Below, in pieces: positions 17,679-27,207 of a stretch of 64,000 nucleotides of DNA (the first letter of the stretch is position 1; each line of letters opens with the position of its first letter). The stretch lies in assembly GCA_035625025.1 (NCBI GenBank), contig DASPQJ010000030.1, forward strand, positions 1 to 64,000, written 5' to 3'. Source of the DNA: Bog-793 sp035625025 (GTDB lineage: Bacteria > Actinomycetota > Acidimicrobiia > Acidimicrobiales > Bog-793). The position numbers and the translations under genes are program-made. The notes below the pieces were generated by a model. It was given only the letters and a program-made list of their open reading frames with translations, did not search any database and was not told where the DNA came from.

Positions 17679-18461
17679 TCAGCGCGACTTGGCTTTGTCC
17701 GCGACGATGCAAACGGCCTCGCAAGCGAGTGAGATCGTGTTCCCGCGGGCGCTGGCCGCGTCCGCGAGTCGATCGAGAAACAGCTCCCGTCTCTTTTCCG
17801 GGAGGATCGCGACGCCGCTGTGGGTTCTCACGAGATCCAAGAACTCCTCAGGACGGAGCTCCCAAGCCCACGGGAAGCGCTTCACGGAGCATGAGGCGAA
17901 TCTGCCGCAATTCTCGATCGAGGCGACGTGATCCGCAGTCTGGGACTCGTGGCGCCGGGTGTTGTGCCGACCGATCCCGCTTCCTTCCAGATCGGGCGCG
18001 AAGGTCTCGTAGGCTGCCTCGACGGCGGCACCGAGTGCTTCATCGCTGGTGTACTCGTAGTTCCAGAACGCGGCGAGCCGGCCGTTCGACGTGAGTACGT
18101 CTGCCGCTCTCGCCGGGCCGACGTTCGGATCGACCCAGTGCCAGGCCTGTCCGCTCACCACGAGATCAAAGCTCCGTCCGGCCGCGTCCCACTTTTCGAA
18201 CGACGCGACCTCGACGGGGATGCCGCGGTCCTGCGCGATCGCCGCCATCCGTTGGTCGATCTCGATCCCCAGCACCTCACAGTCCCGCGCGGCGAACAGC
18301 ACTGCCGCCTTGCCGGTGCCGCATCCGACGTCGAGAACGCGGCGGCCCCCTGTGGGACAGACCCAGTCGACGAGCTCACTCGGATAGGTCGGACGTGAAC
18401 GGTCATACTGCTCGGCATACTCGCCGAAAGCTTCGGCTCGCCTTCGTTCCTCGTGAAGCAC
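17679..18461 (-). CDS. Class I SAM-dependent methyltransferase
   Basis: Cytoplasmic methyltransferase of 260 residues. Motif I is VLDVGCGTGKAAVLFA, the acidic end of strand 2 is GIEID, and the post-motif SFDLVVSGQAWHWVD resembles the family of small-molecule methyltransferases that precede an HW pair. The GTG at 18461 (VLHEERRRAEAFGEYAEQYDRSRP) matches the normal start of this group; the ORF stays open to 18599 but that part overlaps the leader of the divergent aldehyde dehydrogenase gene. Substrate unknown. Confidence 0.85.
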   Translation of the reverse strand: MLHEERRRAEAFGEYAEQYDRSRPTYPSELVDWVCPTGGRRVLDVGCGTGKAAVLFAARDCEVLGIEIDQRMAAIAQDRGIPVEVASFEKWDAAGRSFDLVVSGQAWHWVDPNVGPARAADVLTSNGRLAAFWNYEYTSDEALGAAVEAAYETFAPDLEGSGIGRHNTRRHESQTADHVASIENCGRFASCSVKRFPWAWELRPEEFLDLVRTHSGVAILPEKRRELFLDRLADAASARGNTISLACEAVCIVADKAKSR

Positions 18462-18591
18462 TCGTCCATTGTTACCGGTCTCCGTCCTCCGTCGGCCGAA
18501 CGTCAGCTCTCCGGCACCCGTTGGCGTATGTCGAGCTTCGGGCTTCTCGCCGGCTCCCGGTTTCCGGCGGGACGGGCGTATCCTCGGGCCA

Positions 18592-20040
18592 ATGGGCAAG
18601 AGCGCGCCTCCGCTGCAGACGGACTGTCACCTGGGCGGTGACTGGTGCCTGGCCAAAGACGGTCGGCGTTTCGAGGTCACCGACCCCGCGACCGGTAGGC
18701 CGATCGAGACGGTCGCCGACGCCTCGCCAGTCGACGGGCTCGCCGCCGTCGCCGCGGCGCACAATGCCTTCGAGGCGTGGTCGCAGGTGGCGCCGCGCCA
18801 ACGCGGGGAGGTCCTGCGGCGGGCGTTCGCGCTCATGACCGAGCGCGCCGAGGAGCTGGCGCGCCTCGTGGTCGCGGAGAACGGCAAGGCGCTCGCCGAC
18901 GCGCGCGGCGAGGTGGCGTACGCCGCGGAATTCTTCCGTTGGTACTCCGAGGAGGCGGTGCGCAACAGCGGCGAGTTCGTCAGGGCACCCGTCGGCACGA
19001 ACCGGATCCTCGTGTTGCGTCAGCCGATCGGTGTCGCCCTCCTCGTCACGCCGTGGAACTTCCCCGCGGCGATGCTGACCCGCAAGATCGGCCCGGCACT
19101 CGCCGCGGGGTGCACCGTCGTCTGCAAGCCGGCTCGGGAAACCCCGCTGACCGCGCTGGCGATTTCCGGGATACTGGACGAAGCGGGAGTCCCCCCGGGC
19201 GTGGTGAACGTCGTGCCGAGTTCGCGACCCGGACCGCTCATCGATGCCGTCCTGGCCGATGCGCGGGTCCGCAAGCTCTCCTTCACCGGTTCGACCGAGG
19301 TCGGCCGGATGCTCCTTGCCAAGGCGTCGGAGCGGGTCGTCAACTGTTCGATGGAGCTCGGCGGGAACGCGCCATTCATCGTCTTCGCTGACGCCGATCT
19401 CGACGCCGCCGTCGCGGGCGCGATGGTCGCCAAGATGCGCAACGGCGGCGAGGCCTGTACCGCGGCGAACCGCTTCTATGTCGAGGAGACCGTCGCCGCC
19501 GAGTTCTTGGCGCGGTTCGCTACCTCGATGGCCGCGATCCGCATGGGCAACGGCCTCGACGAAGGGGTCGGGCTCGGCCCGCTCGTCAACGCCGAGTCGC
19601 GCGACAAGGTCGCCCGTCTCGTTGCGGGGGCGCTCGACGCTGGGGCACGGGCGTTGGTCGGCGGATCCGTTCCGGACGGCCCGGGGTATTTCTACCCGGC
19701 GACCATTCTCGACCGGGTCGCTCCGGGGTCGTCGATCCTGAAAGAGGAGATCTTCGGTCCGGTCGCGCCGATCGTCACGTTCGGATCGGAGTCCGAGGCG
19801 GTCGAGTGGGCGAACGACTCGATTCTCGGCCTCGTTTCCTACGTCTACACGGGCGATCTGGCACGCGGCCTGCGGGTCGCCGAGGCGTTGGAGACCGGCA
19901 TGGTGGGCCTCAACCGCGGGCTGGTCTCAGATCCTGCCGCTCCTTTCGGCGGCGTGAAGCAGTCCGGGCTCGGCCGGGAGGGTGGTCACGAGGGGATGAA
20001 GGAGTATCTCGAAACGAAGTACGTCGCTTTTTCGTGGTGA
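18592..20040 (+). CDS. gabD: NAD(P)-dependent succinate-semialdehyde dehydrogenase
   Basis: Aldehyde dehydrogenase of 482 residues, the usual GabD length. The general base Glu255 lies in MELGGNAPF and the nucleophile Cys289 in NGGEACTAANRF, whose wording matches actinobacterial GabD enzymes. The nucleotide-site phrases PWNFPAAMLTRKIGPALAAG and FTGSTEVGR are present. It would oxidise succinic semialdehyde to succinate, closing a GABA shunt or a TCA bypass. The ATG at 18592 is preferred to 18469, which only adds arginine/proline sequence. The PatB gene follows 69 bases later. Confidence 0.9.
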   Translation: MGKSAPPLQTDCHLGGDWCLAKDGRRFEVTDPATGRPIETVADASPVDGLAAVAAAHNAFEAWSQVAPRQRGEVLRRAFALMTERAEELARLVVAENGKALADARGEVAYAAEFFRWYSEEAVRNSGEFVRAPVGTNRILVLRQPIGVALLVTPWNFPAAMLTRKIGPALAAGCTVVCKPARETPLTALAISGILDEAGVPPGVVNVVPSSRPGPLIDAVLADARVRKLSFTGSTEVGRMLLAKASERVVNCSMELGGNAPFIVFADADLDAAVAGAMVAKMRNGGEACTAANRFYVEETVAAEFLARFATSMAAIRMGNGLDEGVGLGPLVNAESRDKVARLVAGALDAGARALVGGSVPDGPGYFYPATILDRVAPGSSILKEEIFGPVAPIVTFGSESEAVEWANDSILGLVSYVYTGDLARGLRVAEALETGMVGLNRGLVSDPAAPFGGVKQSGLGREGGHEGMKEYLETKYVAFSW

Positions 20041-20109
20041 CCCGAGCATGCGACAGAGGCCCTACCGACTGCGTGTCGCGTCGCACGGACTGGCTGAACC
20101 GGTAGCAGG

Positions 20110-21282
20110 TTGACCGACCGAATCGACCTCGACTGTCTTGGACGCGCCCAACTTGCGGCCCGACGCGGTGAGAAGTGGGCGCTCGTTCCGGCGGGGACGA
20201 TCCCTCTGTGGGTCGCCGACATGGACTTCCCGGTCGCGCCCCCGATCCGTCGCGTCCTCGAGGAGGCGATTGCAACCGGCGACCTCGGCTATCCGATGTC
20301 CTCGCTCGAGCAGACTCTCGCGTCAACGTTCGCCACTTGGACCAAGTCCCGCCACGGACTCGACGTCGATCCGGTCTCCGTGGTCGTCACGACGGACGTC
20401 GTCCAAGCGATCTACTTCGCGATCGATTCGCTGAGCGAACCCGGTGACGGCGTTCTCACGCTCATGCCCGCTTATCCGCCGTACTTCCTCGCGCTCGAGG
20501 AGAAATCGCGCCGAATGGTCGCCCACGAGCTCGCGGTCCGCGACGGTGCCTACCGGTTCGACGCCGAAGAACTGCGGCAAATCGTCGCCCGTGAGCGGCC
20601 GCGTCTCCTGCTGCTCTGCAACCCGCAGAATCCGACGGGCAGGGTGTTCAGCCGCGCGGAGCTCCTCGACCTCGCGTCGATCGCGGTCGAGGCCGACCTG
20701 GTGGTCATCGCCGACGAGATCCACTGCGATCTCGTCTACCCCGGATCAACACACATCCCCATCGCTTCGCTCGGCGACGAGATCGCCCGGCGCACGATCA
20801 CTTTGTCCTCGGCGAGCAAGACCTTCAACCTTGCCGGTCTGCGCTGCGCCGTCGCGGCGTGCGGATCTGAGTACCTCGCGGCCCGGTTGCGCGCGATCCC
20901 GAAGCGACAGCGCGGCCGAGCAAATAACCTCGGCATCCTTGCCGCGATCACCGCTTGGCAGGAGGGGAGACCCTGGCTCGATGCCGTCATCGCTCATCTC
21001 GCCGCCAACCGTGATCGGGTGACGGACGAGCTCGCCCAATTCGGCCAGGTGACGTGCATCCCGCCGGAGGCGACCTACCTCGCCTGGCTCGACATGCGCC
21101 GGACGGGCCTTGGGGACGACCCGGCCCAGGAGCTCTCCCGAAGAGCGCACGTGAAGCTGATGTCAGGTCCAGAATTCGGGCCAGCCGGTCGGGGACACGC
21201 CCGTCTCAACTTCGCGACGACGACCGCCGTGCTCGGCGAGGCGCTCGAGCGGATCGCGCGATTCCTCTCCGCGCTCCCCTGA
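20110..21282 (+). CDS. PatB/MalY-type PLP aminotransferase (cystathionine beta-lyase-like)
   Basis: PLP enzyme of fold type I, 390 residues. The family phrase PLWVADMDFPVAPPI, the substrate/PLP site CNPQNPTGR, the IADEIHCDLVYPG block and the Schiff-base Lys237 in SSASKTFNLAGL are all visible. Relatives cleave cystathionine or other C-S bonds and some act as regulators. Translation appears to start at TTG 20110; the next in-frame ATG comes only after the conserved N-terminus has begun. It follows the gabD-like gene on the same strand. Confidence 0.92.
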   Translation: MTDRIDLDCLGRAQLAARRGEKWALVPAGTIPLWVADMDFPVAPPIRRVLEEAIATGDLGYPMSSLEQTLASTFATWTKSRHGLDVDPVSVVVTTDVVQAIYFAIDSLSEPGDGVLTLMPAYPPYFLALEEKSRRMVAHELAVRDGAYRFDAEELRQIVARERPRLLLLCNPQNPTGRVFSRAELLDLASIAVEADLVVIADEIHCDLVYPGSTHIPIASLGDEIARRTITLSSASKTFNLAGLRCAVAACGSEYLAARLRAIPKRQRGRANNLGILAAITAWQEGRPWLDAVIAHLAANRDRVTDELAQFGQVTCIPPEATYLAWLDMRRTGLGDDPAQELSRRAHVKLMSGPEFGPAGRGHARLNFATTTAVLGEALERIARFLSALP

Positions 21283-21304
21283 GCGATCGGGATCTCCGGC
21301 GCCC

Positions 21305-22486
21305 CTACGGAGCCAGCTCGGTCGCGTCCTCGGGGAGGAGGGAGACGAGGTTCGACAGGCGCGCGTCGTTCGAGAAGACCTCGATGATCGGCACCGACAG
21401 GCCGAGCCGGCGTTGCAGGCGTTCGGCGGGAAGCTCCTGATCCCAGAGCAGCAACGTGACGACGACGCCGGCCTCGCCCGCTCGGGCGGTCCGCCCGGAG
21501 CGGTGGAGGTAGGCCTTCTGGTCCTCGGGCGGGTCGAAGTGGACGACGACGTCGACGCCTTCGATGTCGAGACCGCGGGCGGCGACATCGGTCGCGACGA
21601 GCGCCTGGAGCCTGCCCCGCGCGAAGTCGACAAGGGCGTGTTCGCGTGCTTGCTGGCGCAGGTCCCCGTGGATCGCCGCGGCACGCACGCCTTCCCTGTG
21701 GAGAGCCGAGGTGAGGCGATCCGCGCCCCGCTTGGTGCGGACGAAGACGAGGGTCTTGCCCGCGCCGCGCGCGATCGCCCCGACGACTTTCGCCTTGTCG
21801 AGCTGGTGGACCTTGAAGAAATGGTGCTCCATCTCCTCCACGGTGACCTGGTCAGAGCGGGTCTCGTGAAAAACCGGGTCGGCGAGATGGCGCCTCACGA
21901 GACGGTCGACTGTCGAATCGAGCGTCGCCGAGAAAAGGAGCGTCTGGTGAGGCCCCGTGATGCGGCGGAGCAGCCACTCGACTTGCGGCATGAACCCCAT
22001 GTCCGCCATGCGGTCGGCTTCGTCGACGACGAGTGTCGAGATCTCCGACAACACGATCGCGCGACGGTCGACGAGATCGATCAGCCTTCCCGGCGTTGCC
22101 ACGACGACGTCGAGCCCCTGGTTCACGAGTCGGACCTGCCTGTCGAGGTCGGCGCCCCCGTAGACAGCGCCGACGCGTCTGTCGATTGTGGCGCCGAAAT
22201 GGGCGAGGACCTCGGTGACCTGGAGCGCGAGCTCCCGCGTCGGTTCGAGGACGAGCGACGCGGGGTGGCGGGACGCGGTGACCGGCGTGGCCATCAGCAA
22301 CGGGAGCCCGAAGGCGAGCGTCTTGCCGCTGCCTGTCTTGGCCTTGCCGCAGACGTCGCGGCCGGCGATGGCGTCGGGGATCGTTAGCGTCTGAACCTCG
22401 AAGGGTTCCTCGATCCCGTCGGCCGTGAGGGCTGCGACGAGCCTCGCGTCGACACCGAGTTCGGCGAAGGTCGGCGTCGCAGTCAT
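21305..22486 (-). CDS. DEAD-box RNA helicase
   Basis: ATP-dependent RNA helicase of 393 residues, nearly the bare two-domain core. Motifs in order are AKTGSGKT (I), PTRELALQV (Ia), VVDEADRMADMGF (II), LFSATLD (III), HGDLRQQARE (IV region), VATDVAARGLDI (V) and HRSGRTARAGE (VI). The Q-motif region FEVQTLTIPDAI also fits. There is no long basic C-terminal tail as in RhlE or CsdA, so the target RNA is unclear; ribosome assembly or mRNA turnover is likely. It converges with the PatB gene. Confidence 0.95.
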   Translation of the reverse strand: MTATPTFAELGVDARLVAALTADGIEEPFEVQTLTIPDAIAGRDVCGKAKTGSGKTLAFGLPLLMATPVTASRHPASLVLEPTRELALQVTEVLAHFGATIDRRVGAVYGGADLDRQVRLVNQGLDVVVATPGRLIDLVDRRAIVLSEISTLVVDEADRMADMGFMPQVEWLLRRITGPHQTLLFSATLDSTVDRLVRRHLADPVFHETRSDQVTVEEMEHHFFKVHQLDKAKVVGAIARGAGKTLVFVRTKRGADRLTSALHREGVRAAAIHGDLRQQAREHALVDFARGRLQALVATDVAARGLDIEGVDVVVHFDPPEDQKAYLHRSGRTARAGEAGVVVTLLLWDQELPAERLQRRLGLSVPIIEVFSNDARLSNLVSLLPEDATELAP

Positions 22487-22601
22487 GGCAACGAGTCTTT
22501 CACCGACAAGCGGCCGTTCCTTCGACCGTCGAGATCAAAGGCCGCCGCGGAAATGGCGTCTGTGTATCCTTCGAAATCGGCCAACAAGACGAGGAGGGGT
22601 T

Positions 22602-23066
22602 GTGGCAGAGCTCATTGCGGGCGATAAGGCTCCCGCGTTCAGCCTTCTGGACCAGGACAACGAGACCGTGTCGCTGTCGGACTTCGCCGGTCGGAAGGTC
22701 GTCGTCTACTTCTATCCCGCCGACGACACCCCGGGATGCACGAAGGAAGCCTGCCAGTTCAACGACCTCCTCGCCGACTTCGCCGCGTTCGGGGTCGACG
22801 TGGTCGGCATCTCCCCCGACGGGGACGAATCGCACCGCCGCTTCCGGGCGAAGTACGAGCTCGGTCTGCGGCTCGCCTCGGATCCATCACACGCGACGAT
22901 GAAACGCTACGGGGCGTGGGGCGAGAAGACCCTCTATGGCCGGGTGAGCGTCGGCGTCATCCGCTCGACATTCCTCATCGACGAAGAAGGACGTGTGGAG
23001 AGAATCTGGCGTCACGTGCAAGCCGACGGGCACGCGGCGAAGGTGCTCGCCGCGCTCGAGAGCTGA
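22602..23066 (+). CDS. bcp: Thiol peroxidase of the BCP/PrxQ type
   Basis: Peroxiredoxin of 154 residues reducing peroxides with thioredoxin. The peroxidatic Cys46 and resolving Cys51 sit in DDTPGCTKEACQF, the five-residue spacing of the BCP subclass. The GTG start at 22602 is four bases after GAGGAGG (22591-22597); the open frame runs further up but only through the helicase leader. It is divergent from the helicase gene with a shared intergenic region of about 115 bases. Confidence 0.95.
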   Translation: MAELIAGDKAPAFSLLDQDNETVSLSDFAGRKVVVYFYPADDTPGCTKEACQFNDLLADFAAFGVDVVGISPDGDESHRRFRAKYELGLRLASDPSHATMKRYGAWGEKTLYGRVSVGVIRSTFLIDEEGRVERIWRHVQADGHAAKVLAALES

Positions 23067-23075
23067 CGACCCCTC

Positions 23076-24203
23076 GTGCCCCCCGAGAAAGCGCAGTGGG
23101 CCGAGCTCTTCACCGAGGTCGTCACCTCCGGGCTGTGCACGGGTTGCGCCTCCTGCGTCGTGGCCTGCCCCTATGACGTCCTCGGCTACGACGCCTCCGA
23201 GGGGCGCTACCGGCCGTTCCACGTCGCCGACTTCGGCGGCCCGGAGAACTGCACGCACGGCGAGCGGGGCTGCACGCTGTGCACCCGAGCCTGTCCGCGT
23301 TTTCGCGCCTGGGAGCCGGAGATCGATTCTTTCCTGTTCGGGCGGACCCGCGCGGCCGACGAGGTCTTCGGGATCGCCGCCGAGACGCTGCTCACGCGGA
23401 CGACGGACCCGGAGATCAGCGCAGCAGGCCAGGACGGAGGTTTCGTCTCGGCCGTCGTGATCTGGGCGCTCGAGCACGACATCGTCGACGCCGCGCTCGT
23501 CTCCTATCGCGAGGGCGACGGCAGCTCCTGGCGGGCAGTTCCCGGGGTCGCGCGGAACCGCGTCGACGTGTTGCGGGCCGCGGGCTCGCGCTACACGTAC
23601 TCGGCGAACCCGCTCGCCTACCCCGACGCGATCGCCCAGGGCGCTGAGCGGGTCGCGCTCGTCGGCATGAGCTGCCAGGCCTCCGCCCCGCCGGTGTTGG
23701 GGGCGCGCAAGGCCGGCAAGGTCGCCCGCCGCTTCGCGCTCACAGTCGGGCTGCTCTGTTCGAAGACCTTCGATGACGCGATCTTCCCCGAGCTGTTCGA
23801 GGCGCGTTACGGGTTGCGCCGAGAGGACATCGTGAAGATGAACATCAAGGGCGTGTTCCAGGTCTGGACCCGGGACGGCGCCTGCCATGAGATCCCCCTC
23901 AAGGAGGCGCACGCCTGGACGCGAGAGGGTTGCGAGCGGTGTCCGGACTTTGCGGCACAACACGCCGACATCTCCGCCGGCGGGATCGGCGTCGACAATG
24001 ACTGGACGCTCACGATCGTGCGGACCGAGCGTGGTGCCGAGATCGTCGACGCGATGCGCGTCGCCGGTGCGATCGAGGTTCGTCCGGCCGCCGATGACGC
24101 GACCGTCCTGCGGCTCCTCGCCCGACTCTCCCGGGTGAGCAGGAGACGTTGGCCCGACGCCGCCGACGCCGCGCCCCGGCACGTCCCCGTCGCCTCCGGC
24201 TGA
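23076..24203 (+). CDS. Coenzyme F420 hydrogenase/dehydrogenase beta subunit-like (FrhB) protein
   Basis: Flavin and iron-sulfur oxidoreductase of 375 residues. Two ferredoxin-like clusters are predicted from CTGCASCVVACP (Cys21, 24, 27, 31) and CTLCTRACP near residue 70. The FrhB core contains GQDGGFVSAVVIWALE, VGMSCQASAP, GLLCSKTFDD, and a late CERCPDF. Relatives reduce F420 or related electron carriers, and F420 use is common in actinobacteria. It starts with GTG ten bases after the peroxiredoxin stop, suggesting one operon. Which partner oxidises or reduces it is not shown here. Confidence 0.88.
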   Translation: MPPEKAQWAELFTEVVTSGLCTGCASCVVACPYDVLGYDASEGRYRPFHVADFGGPENCTHGERGCTLCTRACPRFRAWEPEIDSFLFGRTRAADEVFGIAAETLLTRTTDPEISAAGQDGGFVSAVVIWALEHDIVDAALVSYREGDGSSWRAVPGVARNRVDVLRAAGSRYTYSANPLAYPDAIAQGAERVALVGMSCQASAPPVLGARKAGKVARRFALTVGLLCSKTFDDAIFPELFEARYGLRREDIVKMNIKGVFQVWTRDGACHEIPLKEAHAWTREGCERCPDFAAQHADISAGGIGVDNDWTLTIVRTERGAEIVDAMRVAGAIEVRPAADDATVLRLLARLSRVSRRRWPDAADAAPRHVPVASG

Positions 24204-24441
24204 GGACGACCCCGGCGGTGCCTCGATGGGAGCGCGTCCGGGCCTTCTACCCCGGTCACTCGCCGTTGGGCGATCACGTCGGTTGCGTTCCGACCCCCCG
24301 GCGAGGGAGCAGGACCTCGCGCGCCCTCGGGGCCCGCGCCGAGAGTCGAGATCGCGGACTCGACGGGGCCGTCGTGGCGGAGAAACCGAGACCCATAGCC
24401 ACCAGCAGTGCGGTGCAGAGACATACCCGACCGACGGTCTC

Positions 24442-24966
24442 TCACCTCTCGCTCCCCTGGCGCAGATGGGCGTCGACGGTTTCGGCCGAGGAGCGATAGC
24501 AGATCGCGCCACCCGGCTCCAGATCGGGGACGTGCCAGTGGCTGAGGTCGCAGATTCGGGCACGCCTCGAACAGACGTCCTCGTCCGAGAGCGTGCCGGC
24601 AAGCTGGGCGACCTTGCAGGGGAAACCGGTCGGCGAGGTCGCGGCTCGGGGCGCACCTGGTCGTTCCGCGCCCAACGTGGCGAGGAGTTGACTGCGGCGC
24701 GGCTCGGCGGGATTCGAGTCCCGCCTCCAGGCGAACAGCGATCTGACCTGGACGCCGTCCGTCCCGGCGGCACACGCCGCGGAAGCCCGCTCGGGTCGCG
24801 AGGAGCCGCCGGCGAGCCGGAACGGCAACCCGAGCGCCCCGGACTCCGCCGCATCGGTTGCGTCCCGCGGGCCGCAGACGGACTCTCCACTGGCGGCCAG
24901 CCGTCGTGGCCCCCGAGGCGGCGCGTCGCGTTCTCCAGCGATCCCCCTGGACCACGACCTGGGCAT
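24442..24966 (-). CDS. Possible small cysteine-containing protein downstream of the radical SAM gene
   Basis: Open frame of 174 residues that I do not recognise. In the last 62 codons about five of six end in G or C, as in real genes here, and the reading gives a believable C-terminus with DEDVCSRRARICDLSHWH and AICYRSSAETVDAHL. The N-terminal third is arginine/proline-rich and may not be coding, so the true start could be internal. It lies 80 bases downstream of the radical SAM/SPASM stop on the same strand. Cysteines are clustered in the C-terminal half. It could be a partner or substrate of that enzyme, or an unrelated gene. Confidence 0.38.
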   Translation of the reverse strand: MPRSWSRGIAGERDAPPRGPRRLAASGESVCGPRDATDAAESGALGLPFRLAGGSSRPERASAACAAGTDGVQVRSLFAWRRDSNPAEPRRSQLLATLGAERPGAPRAATSPTGFPCKVAQLAGTLSDEDVCSRRARICDLSHWHVPDLEPGGAICYRSSAETVDAHLRQGSER

Positions 24967-25046
24967 CGGCCTTTCGGGCTGGTGCCTCGCCGGCGCCCGG
25001 GATGGTCCTCGGGAGCGTCATCGGTGTGACCTGTTCGAGGCCACGA

Positions 25047-26279
25047 TCAGCCGACCGCCGCGGGCGTCCCGGCCGGCTGGTACGGGCATCCGGGGTCCTC
25101 GGCGAGCGGGTCGCCGCTCGCCGCGAAGGCGCGGGCGCGTGACCCGCCACACGGCACGCGGTACTCGCAGCGCCCGCAGCGCCCGTGCAGCTGATCCGGG
25201 TCCCGCAGTGATCGGAACAACTCCGAGTCGGAGTAGATCTCTGGCAGCGGTCGTTCCCGCACGTTGCCGGCTACGAGCGGGAGGAACCCGCTCGGCTGGA
25301 CCTTTCCGCGAGCCGAGATGAAAACGACGCCACGCCCGTCACCGACGACGAGCGGCGCGCGACGGCGGCCTCCTCCCGGACCGGCGGGGCGGTGCGCCGA
25401 CTCGGAACCCGGCAAGACGAGCCCGAGAGTCCCGAGGCGATCGTGGAGCTCGGCGTACAGGGACCCTTGGGAGACCGGTTGGCGCGGCGCGTCGGTGCCG
25501 TGTCTGAGGACGATCCTGCGGTACTGGGGCGCCTCGGTAGTTTTCAGGGGGATAACCGTCGCGGCCTCGTAGAGGAACTCGAGGGCGTCTTCCATGCCCT
25601 CCGCCGAGAGCGTCTGGAGCGCGCTTCCCCGCCCCATCGGCACGAGGAAGAAGACGCTCCAGAGGCTGACGCCGAGCCGGCGCGCGAGGCTGAGGATCTC
25701 GGGCAGCTCGTGAACCGTCGCGGCGGTGACGGTCGTGTTGAGCTGCAAGCGCAACCCGGCCTGTCGGGCCGCGACGCAGGCGGCGACTGTCCAGTTGAAC
25801 GAGCCTTGCGTCAGCCGGAAACGGTCGTGGGTCTCGGCGCTCGCCCCGTCGATCGAGAGCGACACTGTCGCGACACCAGCTTGGCGGAGCTCCCGGAAGA
25901 GGGCGCGTGCCGCGCGCGGCGTACCGGCCGGGGCGACGGACACCGCGAGCTGAGAACCCACGCCGTGCCGGACGAGCTCCAGCAGGTCGGGGCGCATCAG
26001 CGGGTCGCCACCGGTGAATACGACAATGGGCCGCGGCGACCCGAGGGCGCCAAGATCATCGAGCACCGCGGCGACCTCGTCGGTCGTCAGCTCGTCGGGG
26101 TCGCGTTCTCGCTTCGCCTCGGCGCGGCAGTGGCGGCAGGCGAGTTCACACGCCCGCGTCAGCTCGAACAGCACGAGGAAAGGTCGGCGGCTCAAGTCAT
26201 AGCGCAGGTGTCTCAGACCGGAGCGCGCCCCAGCGCCGTCTCCCGCGCGCTCCTGCGGGCTGTCGGTCGTCTCGCCCAT
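25047..26279 (-). CDS. Radical SAM/SPASM protein (TIGR04053-like)
   Basis: Radical SAM enzyme of 410 residues. The cluster motif is CELACRHC (Cys44, 48, 51), followed by FTGGDPLMRPDL and SLSIDGAS. The C-terminal SPASM-type part ends CGRCEYRVPCGG and a last CPYQP, giving ligands for one or two extra clusters. The layout resembles the TIGR04053 family, itself near heme-d1/heme maturation (AhbD/NirJ) enzymes and peptide-modifying enzymes; the name is from memory. AGGAGGGAG lies about ten bases before the ATG at 26279. A longer in-frame start at 26360 is less likely. The function is not established. Confidence 0.85.
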   Translation of the reverse strand: MGETTDSPQERAGDGAGARSGLRHLRYDLSRRPFLVLFELTRACELACRHCRAEAKRERDPDELTTDEVAAVLDDLGALGSPRPIVVFTGGDPLMRPDLLELVRHGVGSQLAVSVAPAGTPRAARALFRELRQAGVATVSLSIDGASAETHDRFRLTQGSFNWTVAACVAARQAGLRLQLNTTVTAATVHELPEILSLARRLGVSLWSVFFLVPMGRGSALQTLSAEGMEDALEFLYEAATVIPLKTTEAPQYRRIVLRHGTDAPRQPVSQGSLYAELHDRLGTLGLVLPGSESAHRPAGPGGGRRRAPLVVGDGRGVVFISARGKVQPSGFLPLVAGNVRERPLPEIYSDSELFRSLRDPDQLHGRCGRCEYRVPCGGSRARAFAASGDPLAEDPGCPYQPAGTPAAVG

Positions 26280-26453
26280 CGCGGGCCGCTCCCTCCTGCG
26301 TTGGCTCGGCGTGTCGCGACGGTCACCGAATCTCGCCGCGTCCACTATAGGGAGAATCACCTGGATGATCGAAAGGCGTGTCGTCGCTCGATCTGGCTTC
26401 GCGGCTCCTGTGGGCGGGGCGCTTCAGAGGGACGCCGGGCTAGCTTGGCTGCG

Positions 26454-27137
26454 GTGGTAAAGAGTGCCGAAAGGGACAAGACGACGTATCTGTTGTTCGT
26501 CCGGCACGGGGCGACGGCGTCCACGGGAAAGGTCTTGCCCGGCCGCGCCCCGGGTCTGCACCTGACGCCGGGTGGGCTCGCCGAGGCGGGCGAGGTTGGC
26601 GGGCGGCTCGGCGCGCTCGGTCGAGTTCGGGCGCTGTACTCCTCGCCGATGGAGCGGGCCGTCGAGACCGCCGAAAAAATCGCGCAGAGCCTCGGCCTTC
26701 CGGTCGAGATCGAGTCCGGATTGATCGAGTGCGACTTTGGCGACTGGACCGGGATGGCGCTGCGCGCCGCGAGCAACAAGAGAGAATGGCAGCTCCTGCT
26801 GCAGTGTCCAACGGGATTTCGGTTCCCGGCAGGCGAGTCCTTCCCGGAGCTGCAAGCGCGAGTTCTCGCGGCGGTCGAGCGGCTGACCACCCGCCACCGG
26901 GGCGAGGTCGTCGTCGCAGTCAGCCATGCGGATCCGATCAAGGTCGCGCTCGCCAGCGCGCTCGGCGCACCGCTCGACCTTTACCAACGGATGGTCGTGC
27001 ATCCGTGTTCGACGAGCGTCGTCGCCTACGGCGCCGGGCCGCCCCGCGTCCTCGCCGTGAACACCTTCTCCGACCCGGCGCGTGTCGGTGTGCCGACGTC
27101 CGAGGACAAGCGGAACAGACTCTGCCGGGAGCACTGA
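26454..27137 (+). CDS. Histidine phosphatase (MSMEG_4193-type phosphomutase-like)
   Basis: Branch-1 histidine phosphatase of 227 residues. The phosphoacceptor is His18 in LFVRHGAT and the second histidine lies in VAVSHADPIKVAL. The acidic ECDFGDWTG and SSPMERAVETAE boxes follow the family. The GTG start at 26454 is the last start before the conserved strand; the frame is open far upstream but through antisense of the radical SAM gene. It heads a conserved three-gene actinobacterial set with the DUF3090 and SCO1664-like genes. Confidence 0.88.
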   Translation: MVKSAERDKTTYLLFVRHGATASTGKVLPGRAPGLHLTPGGLAEAGEVGGRLGALGRVRALYSSPMERAVETAEKIAQSLGLPVEIESGLIECDFGDWTGMALRAASNKREWQLLLQCPTGFRFPAGESFPELQARVLAAVERLTTRHRGEVVVAVSHADPIKVALASALGAPLDLYQRMVVHPCSTSVVAYGAGPPRVLAVNTFSDPARVGVPTSEDKRNRLCREH

Positions 27138-27207
27138 AGGTGGTCGGGGTTCAACCGGGAGGGCGAGGCGCCGTCAGTGGGGCGCGAATAGCCAAGGCGA
27201 GGCCGGC

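Noticed and set aside
22887..24890. 667-codon open frame on the minus strand
   Set aside because: It is antisense to the peroxiredoxin and FrhB-like genes and reads as arginine/proline-rich low-information sequence; long spurious frames are common in GC-rich DNA.
24226..25029. 267-codon plus frame after the FrhB-like gene
   Set aside because: Reads as a basic, repetitive shadow; the minus-strand frame at 24442-24966 has the better codon bias.
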